A stretch of 62,233 bases of DNA from Oscillatoriales cyanobacterium (GTDB lineage: Bacteria; Cyanobacteriota; Cyanobacteriia; Cyanobacteriales; Microcoleaceae). The notes under the pieces were generated by a model. The model did not search any database, had not been told where the DNA came from, and worked only from the letters and a program-made list of their open reading frames with translations. Both the position numbers and the translations under genes were made by a program. The number at the start of each line of letters is the position of its first letter. Position 1 is the stretch's first letter. Shown here piece after piece: positions 10,952 to 20,800 of this stretch. The DNA lies in contig RDXH01000007.1 in assembly GCA_004292745.1 (NCBI GenBank), positions 1 through 62,233 on the forward strand, read 5' to 3'.

Positions 10952-11590
10952 TTAAATGTCCTCCTTATTGGAACCACCACCGTTATCGCTGGGATTTGGA
11001 TTAACAGAACCACCACCGTTATCCCTGGGAGTTGAATTGTCCAAATCCCCTCCAGCCGAATTCAACTCCTGCTCAACCGCATCTCCAAACGGTATGTAAG
11101 TTCTTGGCCGACTCATGCGAACTGGATTCGGGCTTGTGAAAGGTTGAGCAGAAACATTGAGAAATGTTGCGAGGGTTTGGCCTGGATTGGTTCTTGGGGG
11201 CAATGTCATCAACAAATTGCCACTATCGCAACCAGATTGGTTATTGTTGACGTAGCAGATGACATCGTAACCGTTAACTTGTCCAACTGTGAGGAGCAAA
11301 CCACTGAGCTTACCACCGTTGTTCGCTACTGCCGTCTCCAAGCGTCCTGAAATTTCTTGGCAACGCTTTTGAGGTGTATAGCCACTCCCAGAAAAGACTG
11401 GGTTATTGTACGTGATTAAAGGATTCGTCTTCTTGCCACCAGCGACAGCAATGGTGGCATACCCGCTACCGGAAGTAATACATTGAAAAGTAGTAGGTGC
11501 AGCAGAGGCTGGCTTACCGCTCAAGGCGATCGCACCAGAAAGCGTGAGACCAGCAATAGATAAGTTTCGCAGAAAAGTTTTGTTATACAT
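10952..11590 (-). CDS. COP23-domain exported protein
   Basis: 212 residues with a signal peptide (about 1-30) and a COP23 domain (about 33-150) holding conserved Cys residues (FQCITSG, KRCQEI, DVICYVN, SGCDSGN) likely to form disulfides. The C-terminus is a low-complexity acidic/Asn tail with two copies of DNGGGS-type repeats. The start at 11590 is supported by ATAGGAG about eight bases upstream. The name comes from a cyanobacterial circadian-oscillating protein; no enzyme activity is known to me. It sits upstream of the COP23-protease fusion, 97 bp apart on the same strand, and the two may be co-transcribed. Confidence 0.8.
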   Translation of the reverse strand: MYNKTFLRNLSIAGLTLSGAIALSGKPASAAPTTFQCITSGSGYATIAVAGGKKTNPLITYNNPVFSGSGYTPQKRCQEISGRLETAVANNGGKLSGLLLTVGQVNGYDVICYVNNNQSGCDSGNLLMTLPPRTNPGQTLATFLNVSAQPFTSPNPVRMSRPRTYIPFGDAVEQELNSAGGDLDNSTPRDNGGGSVNPNPSDNGGGSNKEDI

Positions 11591-11682
11591 GACTTCTTAC
11601 TCCTATCGATCGTTGTGTAATTTAAAAATTAGTGGTAAAATGCACTCTTATTTCGATTGAATATCCCCTAAAAAAGGGTTTT

Positions 11683-12348
11683 TTAGCGTGCATTTTGGCA
11701 AGCCTGGACTGCGGCTGCCTCGCTAATCTCAGTTCTGACTCTGACGGTTTTACAGTTCACATCATTCTCAACACAAATCCAGCCTGAAAATGGTTTCTGT
11801 ACCTCTGTTCGATACAGCAAATTCTCCATACACTGCTGAATCGCCTGTGGCGACCCTCCAACCGGATTAGTCCAGGTTGTACCTCCGCCTCCGGGAATAC
11901 TGACAGGAGCCACTGGATTGCCACCCACCGCATTACGGCACTGGTTGACCGCTTCTTCTTCACTCAATACCGAAACCCTAATCGAACTCGCCCAGCAGAC
12001 ATTCTTGGGATTAAAGAAGTTTCGATGATCAGTCCAGCATTGAGTTCCGGTGCTCCTCTCAGCAGAGAACGCATCGATCGGGTAAATGTATTCTGTCTTA
12101 CCATCCTTTCGCTGTCGAGGTGCACCCTCGTAAGTGCTAAATCGCTTATTCTCTACACATCTTTCGATCGCCAAACCACCACTGGAACACAGGTCAGCAG
12201 CTTTATCAGGCGAAACGCCTTGGCGGACAAACTCATTAAGACATTCTCGAATCGAACTCTGGGCGATCGCGCCTTGGGTCATTAGCAATGGTGATAGCAT
12301 CGTGGCGATCGCGCCTGCCATCGTCAATGCTTGATGATTTATAATCAT
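11683..12348 (-). CDS. Exported Cys-rich protein of unknown function
   Basis: About 221 residues after choosing the start at 12348, which avoids overlapping the gene upstream and begins just before a hydrophobic signal segment ending AIAQSS. I do not recognise a named family. It has three Cys-containing segments, two of which end in a similar helix: SEEEAVNQCRNA in the middle and SEAAAVQACQNAR at the C-terminus. The latter is shared almost exactly with the neighbouring gene at 12375-12884. This suggests a repeated disulfide-stabilised module that has been duplicated within and between genes. Location outside the cytoplasm is likely; function unknown. Confidence 0.7.
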   Translation of the reverse strand: MIINHQALTMAGAIATMLSPLLMTQGAIAQSSIRECLNEFVRQGVSPDKAADLCSSGGLAIERCVENKRFSTYEGAPRQRKDGKTEYIYPIDAFSAERSTGTQCWTDHRNFFNPKNVCWASSIRVSVLSEEEAVNQCRNAVGGNPVAPVSIPGGGGTTWTNPVGGSPQAIQQCMENLLYRTEVQKPFSGWICVENDVNCKTVRVRTEISEAAAVQACQNAR

Positions 12349-12374
12349 GGCTCTACAAATAATGGAAAGTTGTC

Positions 12375-12884
12375 TTAGCGTGCGTTTTGGCAAGCCTGAA
12401 CGGCAGCAGCTTCACTGGTTTGAGTTCTCACGGTTTGCAGTTGCCAACCGCCCCAACCATCTTCTCGACTCACTTGGCTGCAATAACTGCGAGTGCAAAC
12501 TAGCTGTTGTTCGTACATCAGGTTTTTCATGCAGTTACTGATCCCCTGCGGAGAACCACCAATTTGCCGTCGCGGTTGGTAAATTACGGGAGGTTGCGAC
12601 TGATAAATGACCGGGGGCTGCGCTGCAGTCCCGCCAGCAGGAGTTGGCGAAGCCGGACAGCCAAAAGGAGTGCAAGGATCTGCACCCGGATTTGGGCAAC
12701 CAAACGGGTTACAAGCACCGGCACCGGGTTGAGAACAGCCGAAGGGATTGCACGTTTGGGCAACTGAAGGCTGTGCGTGTCCGAGTAAAGGTAGAATGGC
12801 GCTCAGAACCCCGATCGTTAGTGCTTTACTAAAGGAAACTGACAAAAACCCACGCTTGGGTGAGCGTCCGAGAGATTGGTTCAT
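12375..12884 (-). CDS. Exported Cys-rich protein with CxPFGC repeats
   Basis: About 169 residues. A signal segment ends at AQPSVAQ, then come three tandem units of the pattern C-N/T-P-F-G-C separated by PGA spacers, a Pro/Gln-rich stretch (two copies of PPVIYQ) and a C-terminal domain with four Cys and the terminal SEAAAVQACQNAR shared with the next gene downstream. The start at 12884 fits GCAGGA six bases upstream better than the ATG at 12890. No known family is recognised. The pairing with 11683-12348 indicates duplication of a small secreted Cys-rich module. Confidence 0.7.
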   Translation of the reverse strand: MNQSLGRSPKRGFLSVSFSKALTIGVLSAILPLLGHAQPSVAQTCNPFGCSQPGAGACNPFGCPNPGADPCTPFGCPASPTPAGGTAAQPPVIYQSQPPVIYQPRRQIGGSPQGISNCMKNLMYEQQLVCTRSYCSQVSREDGWGGWQLQTVRTQTSEAAAVQACQNAR

Positions 12885-13167
12885 CTTCATTCCTGCTAGT
12901 GTTTGCTGAAATTGTTCGGTAGATGCCTAACCAGCTGAAGGTTTTGAGTAGCCTTTCGTGCCAACAAACTGTTACATCCGGCTTTTCTACCTGGTTGCAA
13001 AAGAATGCCATGCACCGCCTGCATGTAGTTAATTCAGCTAAAATGTCTCAATACGCCGTTTAGTCCTGCTGATATTTCATCAACGATAAGTGCTGCTGTA
13101 TTTGATGCTCTGCCCAATTGCATAACATCAGATGTAACTACTTTACCGCTGTGTAGCAAGTCCGGCA

Positions 13168-13240
13168 GTCCGATAAAAGTCCGATAAAAGTCCGATAAAA
13201 GTCGGATCGAAGTCGGATCGAAGTCGGATCGAAGTCGGAT
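13168..13240. repeat. 11-bp phased tandem repeat
   Basis: Three copies of GTCCGATAAAA are followed by three copies of GTCGGATCGAA and a partial fourth. The 11-bp period is close to one helical turn, so identical bases face the same side of the DNA. It lies about 550 bp upstream of the HTH/NB-ARC gene in an otherwise gene-free stretch (12885-13784). It might bind a protein cooperatively, or be a neutral array. Confidence 0.75.
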
Positions 13241-13381
13241 CTAGAATCTAAAAATTATCTGTCTCTATTGACTAGCCCATTAGCTCATTCTTCACAAAAT
13301 CATGAGTATTTATACTTAAAACAAAATGTCCGATCGCTCACCTCTGCTAGCTGTGGTTGTCTGTGCGACAGTTGAGGGTGC

Positions 13382-13748
13382 GGAATCATATCGTTTCCGG
13401 TAGCGTCGGAATTATTAGTAGCGAAAATTAGGACACTAAGCGCGTGCCCATAGGTGTCAACTTAAGCATGAAAGCCTTGGTATCTCTCGTTCATAGCCAA
13501 CTCTAGATCCCCCTCGCATCCCCCTTAAGAAGGGGGACGAAAGATCGGACTCTTGTCCCCCCCTTCTTAAGGGGGGCTCGTTCGGATCTAGATTTAATAG
13601 TCAAACAACAGTCTCTGACTGGGTTTGACCTTAAGTTGACACGAAGAAGGGCACGCGCTTAGTGTCCCTACGGGTATCGCGTGTAGGGACACTCCAAGAG
13701 CCGTGTCCTCTATATCATTCCGGCGCACCCGGAATTGATATCATTACC
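13382..13748. repeat. Nested inverted-repeat (MITE-like) element
   Basis: Three inverted pairs sit one inside the other. The outermost arms, starting GGAATCATATCGTTTCCGG (13382-13418) and ending at 13748, match imperfectly. Inside them GGACACTAAGCGCGTGCCC (13431-13466) pairs with the complementary arm at 13630-13667. Inside that, TCTAGATCC plus CCCCCTTAAGAAGGGGGAC pairs with its inverted copy up to about 13593. The outer arm resembles one end of the dispersed ~110-bp element and the core belongs to the GGGGG hairpin family. No transposase is present. Confidence 0.75.
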
Positions 13749-13784
13749 TGAGATCGAATAGAAATAGTTATTTTAGAAGTCTAT

Positions 13785-15266
13785 ATGGAAAAAATGACTG
13801 ATGATGAGGCACTAAATATCCTTGAGGAAATTCTCGAAATAAAGCAATTAAACAATGTGCAGAAGATAGTCTTTTGTCAAGCTTGGGAAGGACAGTCTTA
13901 TATGCAGATTGCTAATGCTTTTGACTATGACTATAGCTATATCAAAGATACTGGATCGCAACTTTGGCAGATGCTCTCAACCGCTCTACGACAAAAAGTG
14001 ACAAAGTTGAATTTTCAGAGCGTCCTCAAGCATTATGCTAAACATCGAAAATCTCAGTTCGCTAGTCAATCTGCTTTTTCTCGACCAGAAGTTGAACCCT
14101 TAGAGAGTTCATTGTCACCCAACTTTTTTACACTTTCTATAATAGATGAGGATGAAACTCGTTGGGTTGGGCGCGAATCGTTAGTTGATGCGCTAACTGA
14201 GAAGATTCAAGGCATTTGTCTCGTCCTAATGCTAGTAGGAATTACAGGGATTGGCAAGTCCTCTCTGGCAATTCGACTGAGTTTAGAACCAGCGATCGCT
14301 CAAACATGGCCATTCCTTCATGTAATTCGCTTTGATGCTGAGCAGCAAACCTTTGAACAATTCGCTCGCTTACTTTTAAAAGAGCAGATGAGATCGGATT
14401 TTGAGTTAGAACACGAGTCTCAAAAACTGGTCATCGATTTAGTTAATTATTTGCAAACCCATCCCTCTTTGCTGCTCCTCGACATGGTTGAGGAAATCCT
14501 GGAAACGGGCGATCGCGGCGAGTTTCACTACAAAGATCCCTTATTTGCCCAATTTTTCGATCGCTTTATCCAAGTAGAACCAATGCCATCTCGCTTGATT
14601 CTAACTTCTCAGGATCGCCTCCCTGTCATAGCCGAGGGACGGTATTTAGAGCGATCGCACCTAGAATACCTCAAAGGCTTAAATCCCGAAGAAGCCCTCG
14701 AACTTTTTGGGAGTTGGGAAGTTTATCCTCAGACAGATGAGGAACGTGAATATCTACAACGCATCGTTAGGGTTTATGAAGGCCATCCGCTTGCTTTGCG
14801 AGTAATCGCTGGAGAAATTCGAGAAAGTCCATACAACCGCGACATTCAAGCCTACTGGCACGATTATGGCGAAGAGATTGTAACCATTGAACAACAGCAA
14901 ATAGCTTCTGATTTACGTTCGAGCGCGGACTCAGTAACTTTAGCCAATTACAGCATCAACTTAACCGATCTAGTTAAGTGCCGCATCGAACGAACATTTA
15001 TCCGTCTGCGCGTTTCATCTCCTTTGGCTTACATTCTGCTCTGTATGGGAGCTACCTATCGATGCTCTGTAGAGCGAACTGCTTGGCTATTATTAATTGC
15101 GGAGTGTCCTAAAGAAGCGCAAATAATTGCCTTTCAAACCTTACAACGCCGCTTTCTCCTAGAAACAGACTCTAAGGCTGGGCGCGTATTCTATCGGCTT
15201 CACAGTTTAATTCGCAGCATCGCGCTCCAGCATCTTGTTAATTTTAAACCAGAGATCCTGTTATGA
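13785..15266 (+). CDS. HTH + NB-ARC (STAND) ATPase protein
   Basis: 493 residues. The N-terminus (about 1-90; EGQSYMQIANAFDYDYSYIK) is a helix-turn-helix domain like that at the front of cyanobacterial vWA-MoxR-associated proteins. A P-loop ATPase of the NB-ARC/STAND type follows (about 125-400): Walker A GITGIGKSS, Walker B LLLLDMVEE, a SRLILTSQ sensor segment and GHPLALRV, the GxP motif. A winged-helix-like end follows. STAND ATPases are switch proteins that oligomerise on sensing a ligand through a C-terminal repeat domain. Here the repeat domain is absent and the next gene, overlapping by ATGA, encodes TPR repeats, so sensor and ATPase appear to be separate chains. Roles in regulation, cell death or phage defence are known for the superfamily; which applies here is unknown. 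Confidence 0.8.
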   Translation: MEKMTDDEALNILEEILEIKQLNNVQKIVFCQAWEGQSYMQIANAFDYDYSYIKDTGSQLWQMLSTALRQKVTKLNFQSVLKHYAKHRKSQFASQSAFSRPEVEPLESSLSPNFFTLSIIDEDETRWVGRESLVDALTEKIQGICLVLMLVGITGIGKSSLAIRLSLEPAIAQTWPFLHVIRFDAEQQTFEQFARLLLKEQMRSDFELEHESQKLVIDLVNYLQTHPSLLLLDMVEEILETGDRGEFHYKDPLFAQFFDRFIQVEPMPSRLILTSQDRLPVIAEGRYLERSHLEYLKGLNPEEALELFGSWEVYPQTDEEREYLQRIVRVYEGHPLALRVIAGEIRESPYNRDIQAYWHDYGEEIVTIEQQQIASDLRSSADSVTLANYSINLTDLVKCRIERTFIRLRVSSPLAYILLCMGATYRCSVERTAWLLLIAECPKEAQIIAFQTLQRRFLLETDSKAGRVFYRLHSLIRSIALQHLVNFKPEILL

Positions 15267-16786
15267 ATTTTGCCTTGGATCGAGCATTGCAACTGAAGAC
15301 GCTAACAGAATCCCAGATTTTAAATTGCTGCTTGACACCAGCAGGAGAGTTGGTTCTAAATAATGCACATCCTCTCGATCGACAACCGACTCTCTATGAA
15401 AAAGCGCATTTACGAGCCGCTTTTTACTGGCTCAAGCACTATCAACCCAATCACCAAGCTTCTCAACTCGAACAAGTCCGAGGCTACTTGGAGGCGGCTC
15501 ACCATCTAGAACAGTTAAAAGCCTGGGATCTGATTCGCCAAATTTTATTTGTTCGTCCTAATATCGAAGGGAATTCGCAGGTTTTACACCAACAGCTTGG
15601 AATTTGGGGACTTTACCGAGAACAAATCGCTCTATGTCAACCTTTATTGGGTAAAGTTAATCCCCAATTGGATTGTCTTTGTCTCAATGACCTGGGCTAT
15701 GCTTATACCCATCTTTGTCAGTTTCCCACCGCAGTCGATTACTACCAGCGTTTATTACAACTAGCCACAGAGAATCACAATACAGAGGCTCAAGCTAAAG
15801 CACTTGGTGGTTTAGGGCTTTGCTACGGCAATTGGGGACAATATCAAACAGCTTGGAATTACTGCCAGCAGCAGTTGCAGGTATTGGATCGAATTGATGA
15901 ATCTGGCTGTCGCGTTCAATCGGATGAAGCTGTATCGCGAGAAAGCTTGGGATGGGAGCAAGACAGTTACGGCGAAGGCTCGTCTACAGCGGTTGAGAGA
16001 GGTCAAACTTTGGCGACTTTGGGATATTTAGCCATTCACCTGCGACAGTTTCATCAGGCGACTCATCACTGTCAGCAAGCATTAGCGATCGCCCGTACTA
16101 TTAACGATACGCAAACCCAATGGTACGCTCTCGGACGGCTTGCCGTCGCCAATGCTCAGTTGGGTAAACGCCAAAAAGCTTTAGATGCCTTAGAGCAACA
16201 GTATCAGCAACGACACCAAAACCGCAATTGCCATCAAGTTAGTGTTGTATTGGTGAATTTGGGCTTAGTCTACTGTTACCAGCGCAACTTTAGAGCCGCT
16301 CTAACCTGCTCCCAAGAACTTTTGGAAATTAATCAACACAGTGGTGATATAAGCGTTCAATGTTACGCCTTACTAACTCTGGCATTTATTCATACTTGGC
16401 AAGATGAGGTTCAACTAGCTTTAGAAAAAACCCAGCAATGTTTGGATCTGGCCCGTCAATATCACTATCAACACCACGAATCTCAGTCATTATCGCAATT
16501 TTCTTATCTCTATAGCGCACTGGGAGACATTTCTAAAGCACTAGATTATGGAAAACAAGCTTTAGCGCTCGCTCAAACCGTTAATAATTCTTTATTTAAA
16601 GGGATTGCACTGGCAGTTTTAGGATTGGCTTACCTGGAAGCGGGTAAGTTTATACAGAGTTTGCGTTTTATCGTTGCTAGTTTGATCGCGCTCCCTCCTT
16701 GGCGCGGTGGAGATAGCCAATTGTTGCTGGCGATAATTCTCAAACGATTATTCAAATATTATGGCGATCGGTTCTCAAGATTTTAG
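15263..16786 (+). CDS. Tetratricopeptide-repeat protein, partner of the NB-ARC gene
   Basis: 507 residues, start codon overlapping the stop of the NB-ARC gene (ATGA), indicating translational coupling. From about residue 130 onward it consists of TPR units of the A-x-x-x-x-x-x-L-G-x-L-G/A type, e.g. TEAQAKALGGLGLCYGNWGQ, TQTQWYALGRLAVANAQLG and SLFKGIALAVLGLAYLEAG. One unit (about 205-245) is interrupted by an unrelated acidic/Ser-rich segment. The N-terminal 120 residues are helical without a clear family. In canonical STAND proteins such repeats form the ligand-sensing C-terminus, so this is probably the detached sensor of the upstream ATPase. Confidence 0.8.
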   Translation: MNFALDRALQLKTLTESQILNCCLTPAGELVLNNAHPLDRQPTLYEKAHLRAAFYWLKHYQPNHQASQLEQVRGYLEAAHHLEQLKAWDLIRQILFVRPNIEGNSQVLHQQLGIWGLYREQIALCQPLLGKVNPQLDCLCLNDLGYAYTHLCQFPTAVDYYQRLLQLATENHNTEAQAKALGGLGLCYGNWGQYQTAWNYCQQQLQVLDRIDESGCRVQSDEAVSRESLGWEQDSYGEGSSTAVERGQTLATLGYLAIHLRQFHQATHHCQQALAIARTINDTQTQWYALGRLAVANAQLGKRQKALDALEQQYQQRHQNRNCHQVSVVLVNLGLVYCYQRNFRAALTCSQELLEINQHSGDISVQCYALLTLAFIHTWQDEVQLALEKTQQCLDLARQYHYQHHESQSLSQFSYLYSALGDISKALDYGKQALALAQTVNNSLFKGIALAVLGLAYLEAGKFIQSLRFIVASLIALPPWRGGDSQLLLAIILKRLFKYYGDRFSRF

Positions 16787-16791
16787 TTCGG

Positions 16792-17220
16792 TTGAGCTGT
16801 GAGGTGGGTAAAAGACTGTCGTGCCCGATCGCCGCCTATTTGCGTTACATTGAAGGAATTAAGCGCGATCGGCAATTAGGGTCTGGATTAAGGGGGCGAT
16901 CGCTCAATTTAAAAAAGCAAGTACAAAAAGTCGTATTTGCCCAACAAATATCGGGCAATTTAACCAACTGCGAAACCATTACAAAGAAGTTGTCGAAGCT
17001 CAAACCCTAGATTTCAAACTATACTTGGCAATTCCAGCGCTCCTTGTACGATAATAAATTTCAAACCCCGCTGAAAGATGGAAAAATCTGGATTGAAGAA
17101 GACCGGACTGAGGACGGTATGGTCTTACAATATTATGCGAAAAGCAATCCCAAATGCCTTGTGCAATGGGATAGAGAGCTGCGTAGTTCAGCTTTAGAAG
17201 GGTCAATCCGCTCGAAGTAA
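16792..17220 (+). pseudogene. Possible small gene with in-frame stop
   Basis: A frame open from a TTG at 16792 encodes 72 residues to a TAG at 17008-17010. The same frame then stays open for 69 more residues to TAA at 17218-17220. The second part (YTWQFQRSLYDNKFQTPLKD, then GKIWIEEDRTEDGMVLQYYA) has protein-like composition. No ribosome binding site is clear. I suspect a decayed ~140-residue gene, family unknown. The rest of the gap to 17872 holds short inverted repeats and no other coding signal. Confidence 0.3.
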
Positions 17221-17527
17221 AAAAGAAAGGGGAGGGACTTAATGCCTCCCATGTCATGCAATAAATGACTATACTTTTACAAGCTATGGTGGATATTATC
17301 ACTTGCGATCGACTCTAAAGCTGAGTACGATCGCCTCATGGCTACGAATTTTTTTGAGAATACCTCTCTGGGACGATCTAAATCCTTGACAATCATTATA
17401 TCTTGTGTTATTTGCACTTTCTGACCGATCGGCATAACCTAATTTTAAGAGGAGCTCCTAGCTGCAAGGGAGGTTTGCCTACTTTTTTGAGGCTGTTTCT
17501 CGATCGTTAGCTAAAATGTCATGTATG

Positions 17528-17566
17528 TGTCACATTTGGTCGTCCAGGTACAATTAAAATGTGACA
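17528..17566. promoter_or_regulatory. Perfect 10-bp inverted repeat upstream of ETR/CBCR kinase
   Basis: TGTCACATTT (17528-17537) and AAATGTGACA (17557-17566) are perfect inverted copies 19 bases apart. The half-site contains TGTGA/TCACA, as in CRP-family sites, but the spacing is not that of a canonical 16-bp CRP site. It lies about 300 bp ahead of the photoreceptor kinase gene, whose operon encodes an adenylate cyclase. An operator is possible but unproven. Confidence 0.25.
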
Positions 17567-17604
17567 GTTGACATTGGTAATGGTTTGTCAATTAATGCTA
17601 ACTT

Positions 17605-17710
17605 ATACCAATTTTAAAAAAGAATGCAACAGTATTCTTGTCCCCCCCCTTAGCAAGGGGGGGTTAGGGGGGGTCTTTGAGTGTTGCATGATTTTAGAAA
17701 AATGGTATTA
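17605..17710. repeat. Hairpin element with GGGGG core
   Basis: ATACCAATTTTAAAAAAGAA plus TGCAACA at the left pairs imperfectly with TGTTGCATGATTTTAG plus AAAAATGGTAT at the right. The core is CCCCCCCTTAGCAAGGGGGGG. A similar core is found at 13540-13580, 36852-36880 and inside the NB-ARC gene at 35934-36090. It is a dispersed palindromic repeat. Confidence 0.7.
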
Positions 17711-17872
17711 ATTAAAAGTATTTTGATCGGCATACTTTTATTCATCATCAACAAGGTACCCGATGCCTGGAACCCATGTCTAGGAAATATCGTCGGGGAA
17801 ATGCTACAAGATTGAGTTTAGTCATCCACCAGAATCTTCGCTCCGATTTCTCCCTGAATTACTCCCAGCCAA

Positions 17873-20800
17873 ATGTATTATCTGCCAATCGCAAACATTA
17901 TGTTGGAATTAGTCAAAAATATATTTTCTCCTACTCAATATATGCCACACGGTCATTGCTATCTGTGGCAAACACCTTTGGTATGGCTGCACGTAACGGG
18001 CGATTTTTTAATTGGGCTCGCCTATTTTTCAATTCCCCTGATGCTGATTTATTTTGTATTAAAACGGCGGGATGTTCCTTTTTTAGGGATTTTCACTTTA
18101 TTTGGTGCATTTATTATTCTGTGCGGCACTGGTCACTTCCTAGACATTTGGACTCTGTGGCATCCCGCCTATTGGTTGTCCGGACTCGAAAAAGCCCTCA
18201 CTGCAATGGTTTCCTGTTACACTGCTGGACAGATGGTAACACTATTGCCACAATTTCTATCATTAAGAACCCCCCAAGAATTAGAAGAAATAAATAGAAA
18301 ATTGGAGGCTGAAATTTTAGTAAAAAAACAGGCAAGATTAGAGTTGCGTAGGGCCTATGACGACTTAGAAATAAAGGTGCAAGAACGCACATCCCAGTTG
18401 ATAGAAACGAACAAATGCTTAGAAAGAGAAATTGGGGAGCGCCAGCAAGCCGAGTTAAAATTGCGCTCTGTTACCGAACGCTTGCAATATTTATTGGCGA
18501 CAACTCCGGCAGTAATTTTTAGCTGCCAACTAGGCGGAAATTATGACGTGACATTTGTTAGCGAAAATATTTTTTTAATGATTGGTTATGAAGCCCAAGA
18601 ATTTATAAATTGTTCCCTTAATTGGTATACCTTGATTCACCCAGAAGATAGAGAAAATGTGAGTAATTTGTTCGCTCAAATATTGGAAAAAGAATCAATT
18701 TCCTACGAATACCGCGAACTGCACAAAGACGGTAGTTATCGGTGGATATACGATGAGGTTAAGTTGGTAAAAGATGCTGCTGGTCTACCTATAGAGTGCG
18801 TTGGTTATGCCGTAGATATTACTGCGCGTAAACAAGCGGAAATCACCTTGCAGCAACAACTAAAAAGGGAGAGGCTAGTGAATTCCATTCAAGAGCGGAT
18901 TCGTTCCTCTCTAAACCTGGAAGAAGTGCTGACAATGGCTGTGGAAGAAGTCCGGGATTTTTTGGCAACTGATAGAACAGTTATTTATCGTTTTAACCCA
19001 GATTGGAGTGGCTTTATTGCCGTTGAGTCAGTGGCAGAAAGTACGATGCCGATTTTGGGAATTGACATTAATGATAATTGTTTTCGGGAACACTACGTGT
19101 CTGTTTACCAGGAAGGACACATTCGGGCGATCGACAATATTGACACGGCTGGTATTTCAGAGTGTCACCGTAATTTACTGAGCCAGTTTGAAATTAAAGC
19201 TAACCTCGTGGTTCCGATTTTGCAAGGTGAAAAATTATGGGGACTACTGATTGCTCATCACTGTCGGAATCAAAGGCATTGGAACTCTTCTGAGATAGAA
19301 TCTCTCCAGCAAATTTCCGTGCAGCTAGCAATTGCTATCCAGCAATCGATTCTTTTTGAACAAGCCAAAACAGAAATTCACGAACGCAAAGTGGCAGAAT
19401 TGGCATTACAAAAAGCTGTCTTAGCTGCGGATAGAGCTAACCGTGCCAAAAGCGAATTCCTCTCTTCTATGAGCCACGAATTGCGGACTCCCCTGAATGC
19501 CATTTTGGGATTTAGTCAGGTGATGGTGCGCGATTCATCTTTAAACAATCAACACCAGCAGCATCTACAAATTATTAATCGCGCGGGAGAACACTTGCTT
19601 TCCTTAATTAATGACATTTTGGAAATGTCCAAAATTGAAGCAGGCAGAAGTCAGCTTAATGAAAGCAGTTTTAATTTAATCCGTCTGTTAGAAACCTTAG
19701 AAGAAATGTTCCGATTGAAAGCTAAATCTAAAAAATTGCTGCTAAATTTTGAAGTAGCTGAAGGCGTACCGGACTTTGTGAAGGGAGATGATGGTAAATT
19801 GCGTCAAGTTTTGATTAATCTGATCGGCAATGCGATCAAATTTACAGACACGGGTAGCGTTACCTTGCGAGTAAAAAATCAGGTAGAAAAAAGTGTGAGT
19901 GTTGAAACCGCAGAGTTTAGGCTCCCAAAATCAACAATAATCACCGCCGACACCGGTTCCCAAAATTCGGCGGTGTCGGAATTTGATGCTGTAGATGTGA
20001 ATTATATTCCCCCGGTATCGTTACGAGTTAATTTTGAAATTGAAGATACGGGCGCTGGGATTGATCCAGAAGAGATGAATAAATTATTTCAACCCTTCGA
20101 GCAAACAAAAACAGGTTATAAATCTCAAGAGGGGACTGGATTAGGTTTACCAATTAGTCGCAATTTTGTACAAATGATGGGAGGAGATATTAGTGTCATA
20201 AGTATACCTGGTTTGGGAAGTAAATTTTCATTTGATATTGAATTCAGGATTGCAGATCCTAGCGATGTTAAAATGCTTCAACCACAGAAACAAGTAATTA
20301 GTTTAGCACCGGATCAACCAGAATACCGGATTTTGGTGGTTGACGATCGCCCTGACAACTGTCTAGTCATAGTCAGATTATTGTCACCCCTAGGCATCAT
20401 CGTGCGAGAAGCTAGAAATGGGCAAGAAGCTATTGCTATATGGGAGGAGTGGCAACCGCACCTGATTTGGATGGATATGCAGATGCCTGTGATGAATGGC
20501 TATGAAGCTACCAGACTGATTAAAGCTCATCCCCTAGGTAAAAAAACCGTCATTGTGGCTCTCACTGCTAGCGCTTTTGAAGAGGAACGAAAAACTATTT
20601 TGGCCGCCGGCTGCGATGATTTTATACGTAAACCATTCCAGGCAAATGTACTATTTTCGATCATGGAAGAACTTTTAGGTATCAAGTATATTTATGAAGA
20701 GCCTGTTGAGGAAACAATCGAAAATGAAACTACAAGTAGCGTAGCTGCTAGCAATCAATCTGTTGAATCCCAACTGAGCAAAATGCCTCTTGATTGGCTG

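Noticed and set aside
17521-17570. Canonical CRP site
   Set aside because: Half-sites TGTGA/TCACA are present but 10-bp arms are 19 bases apart, not the 6-bp spacing of CRP sites; kept only as a weak inverted repeat.
17776-18297. ORF overlapping the start of the photoreceptor kinase
   Set aside because: Shadow frame with no family features; the overlapping frame has conserved ethylene-receptor helices.
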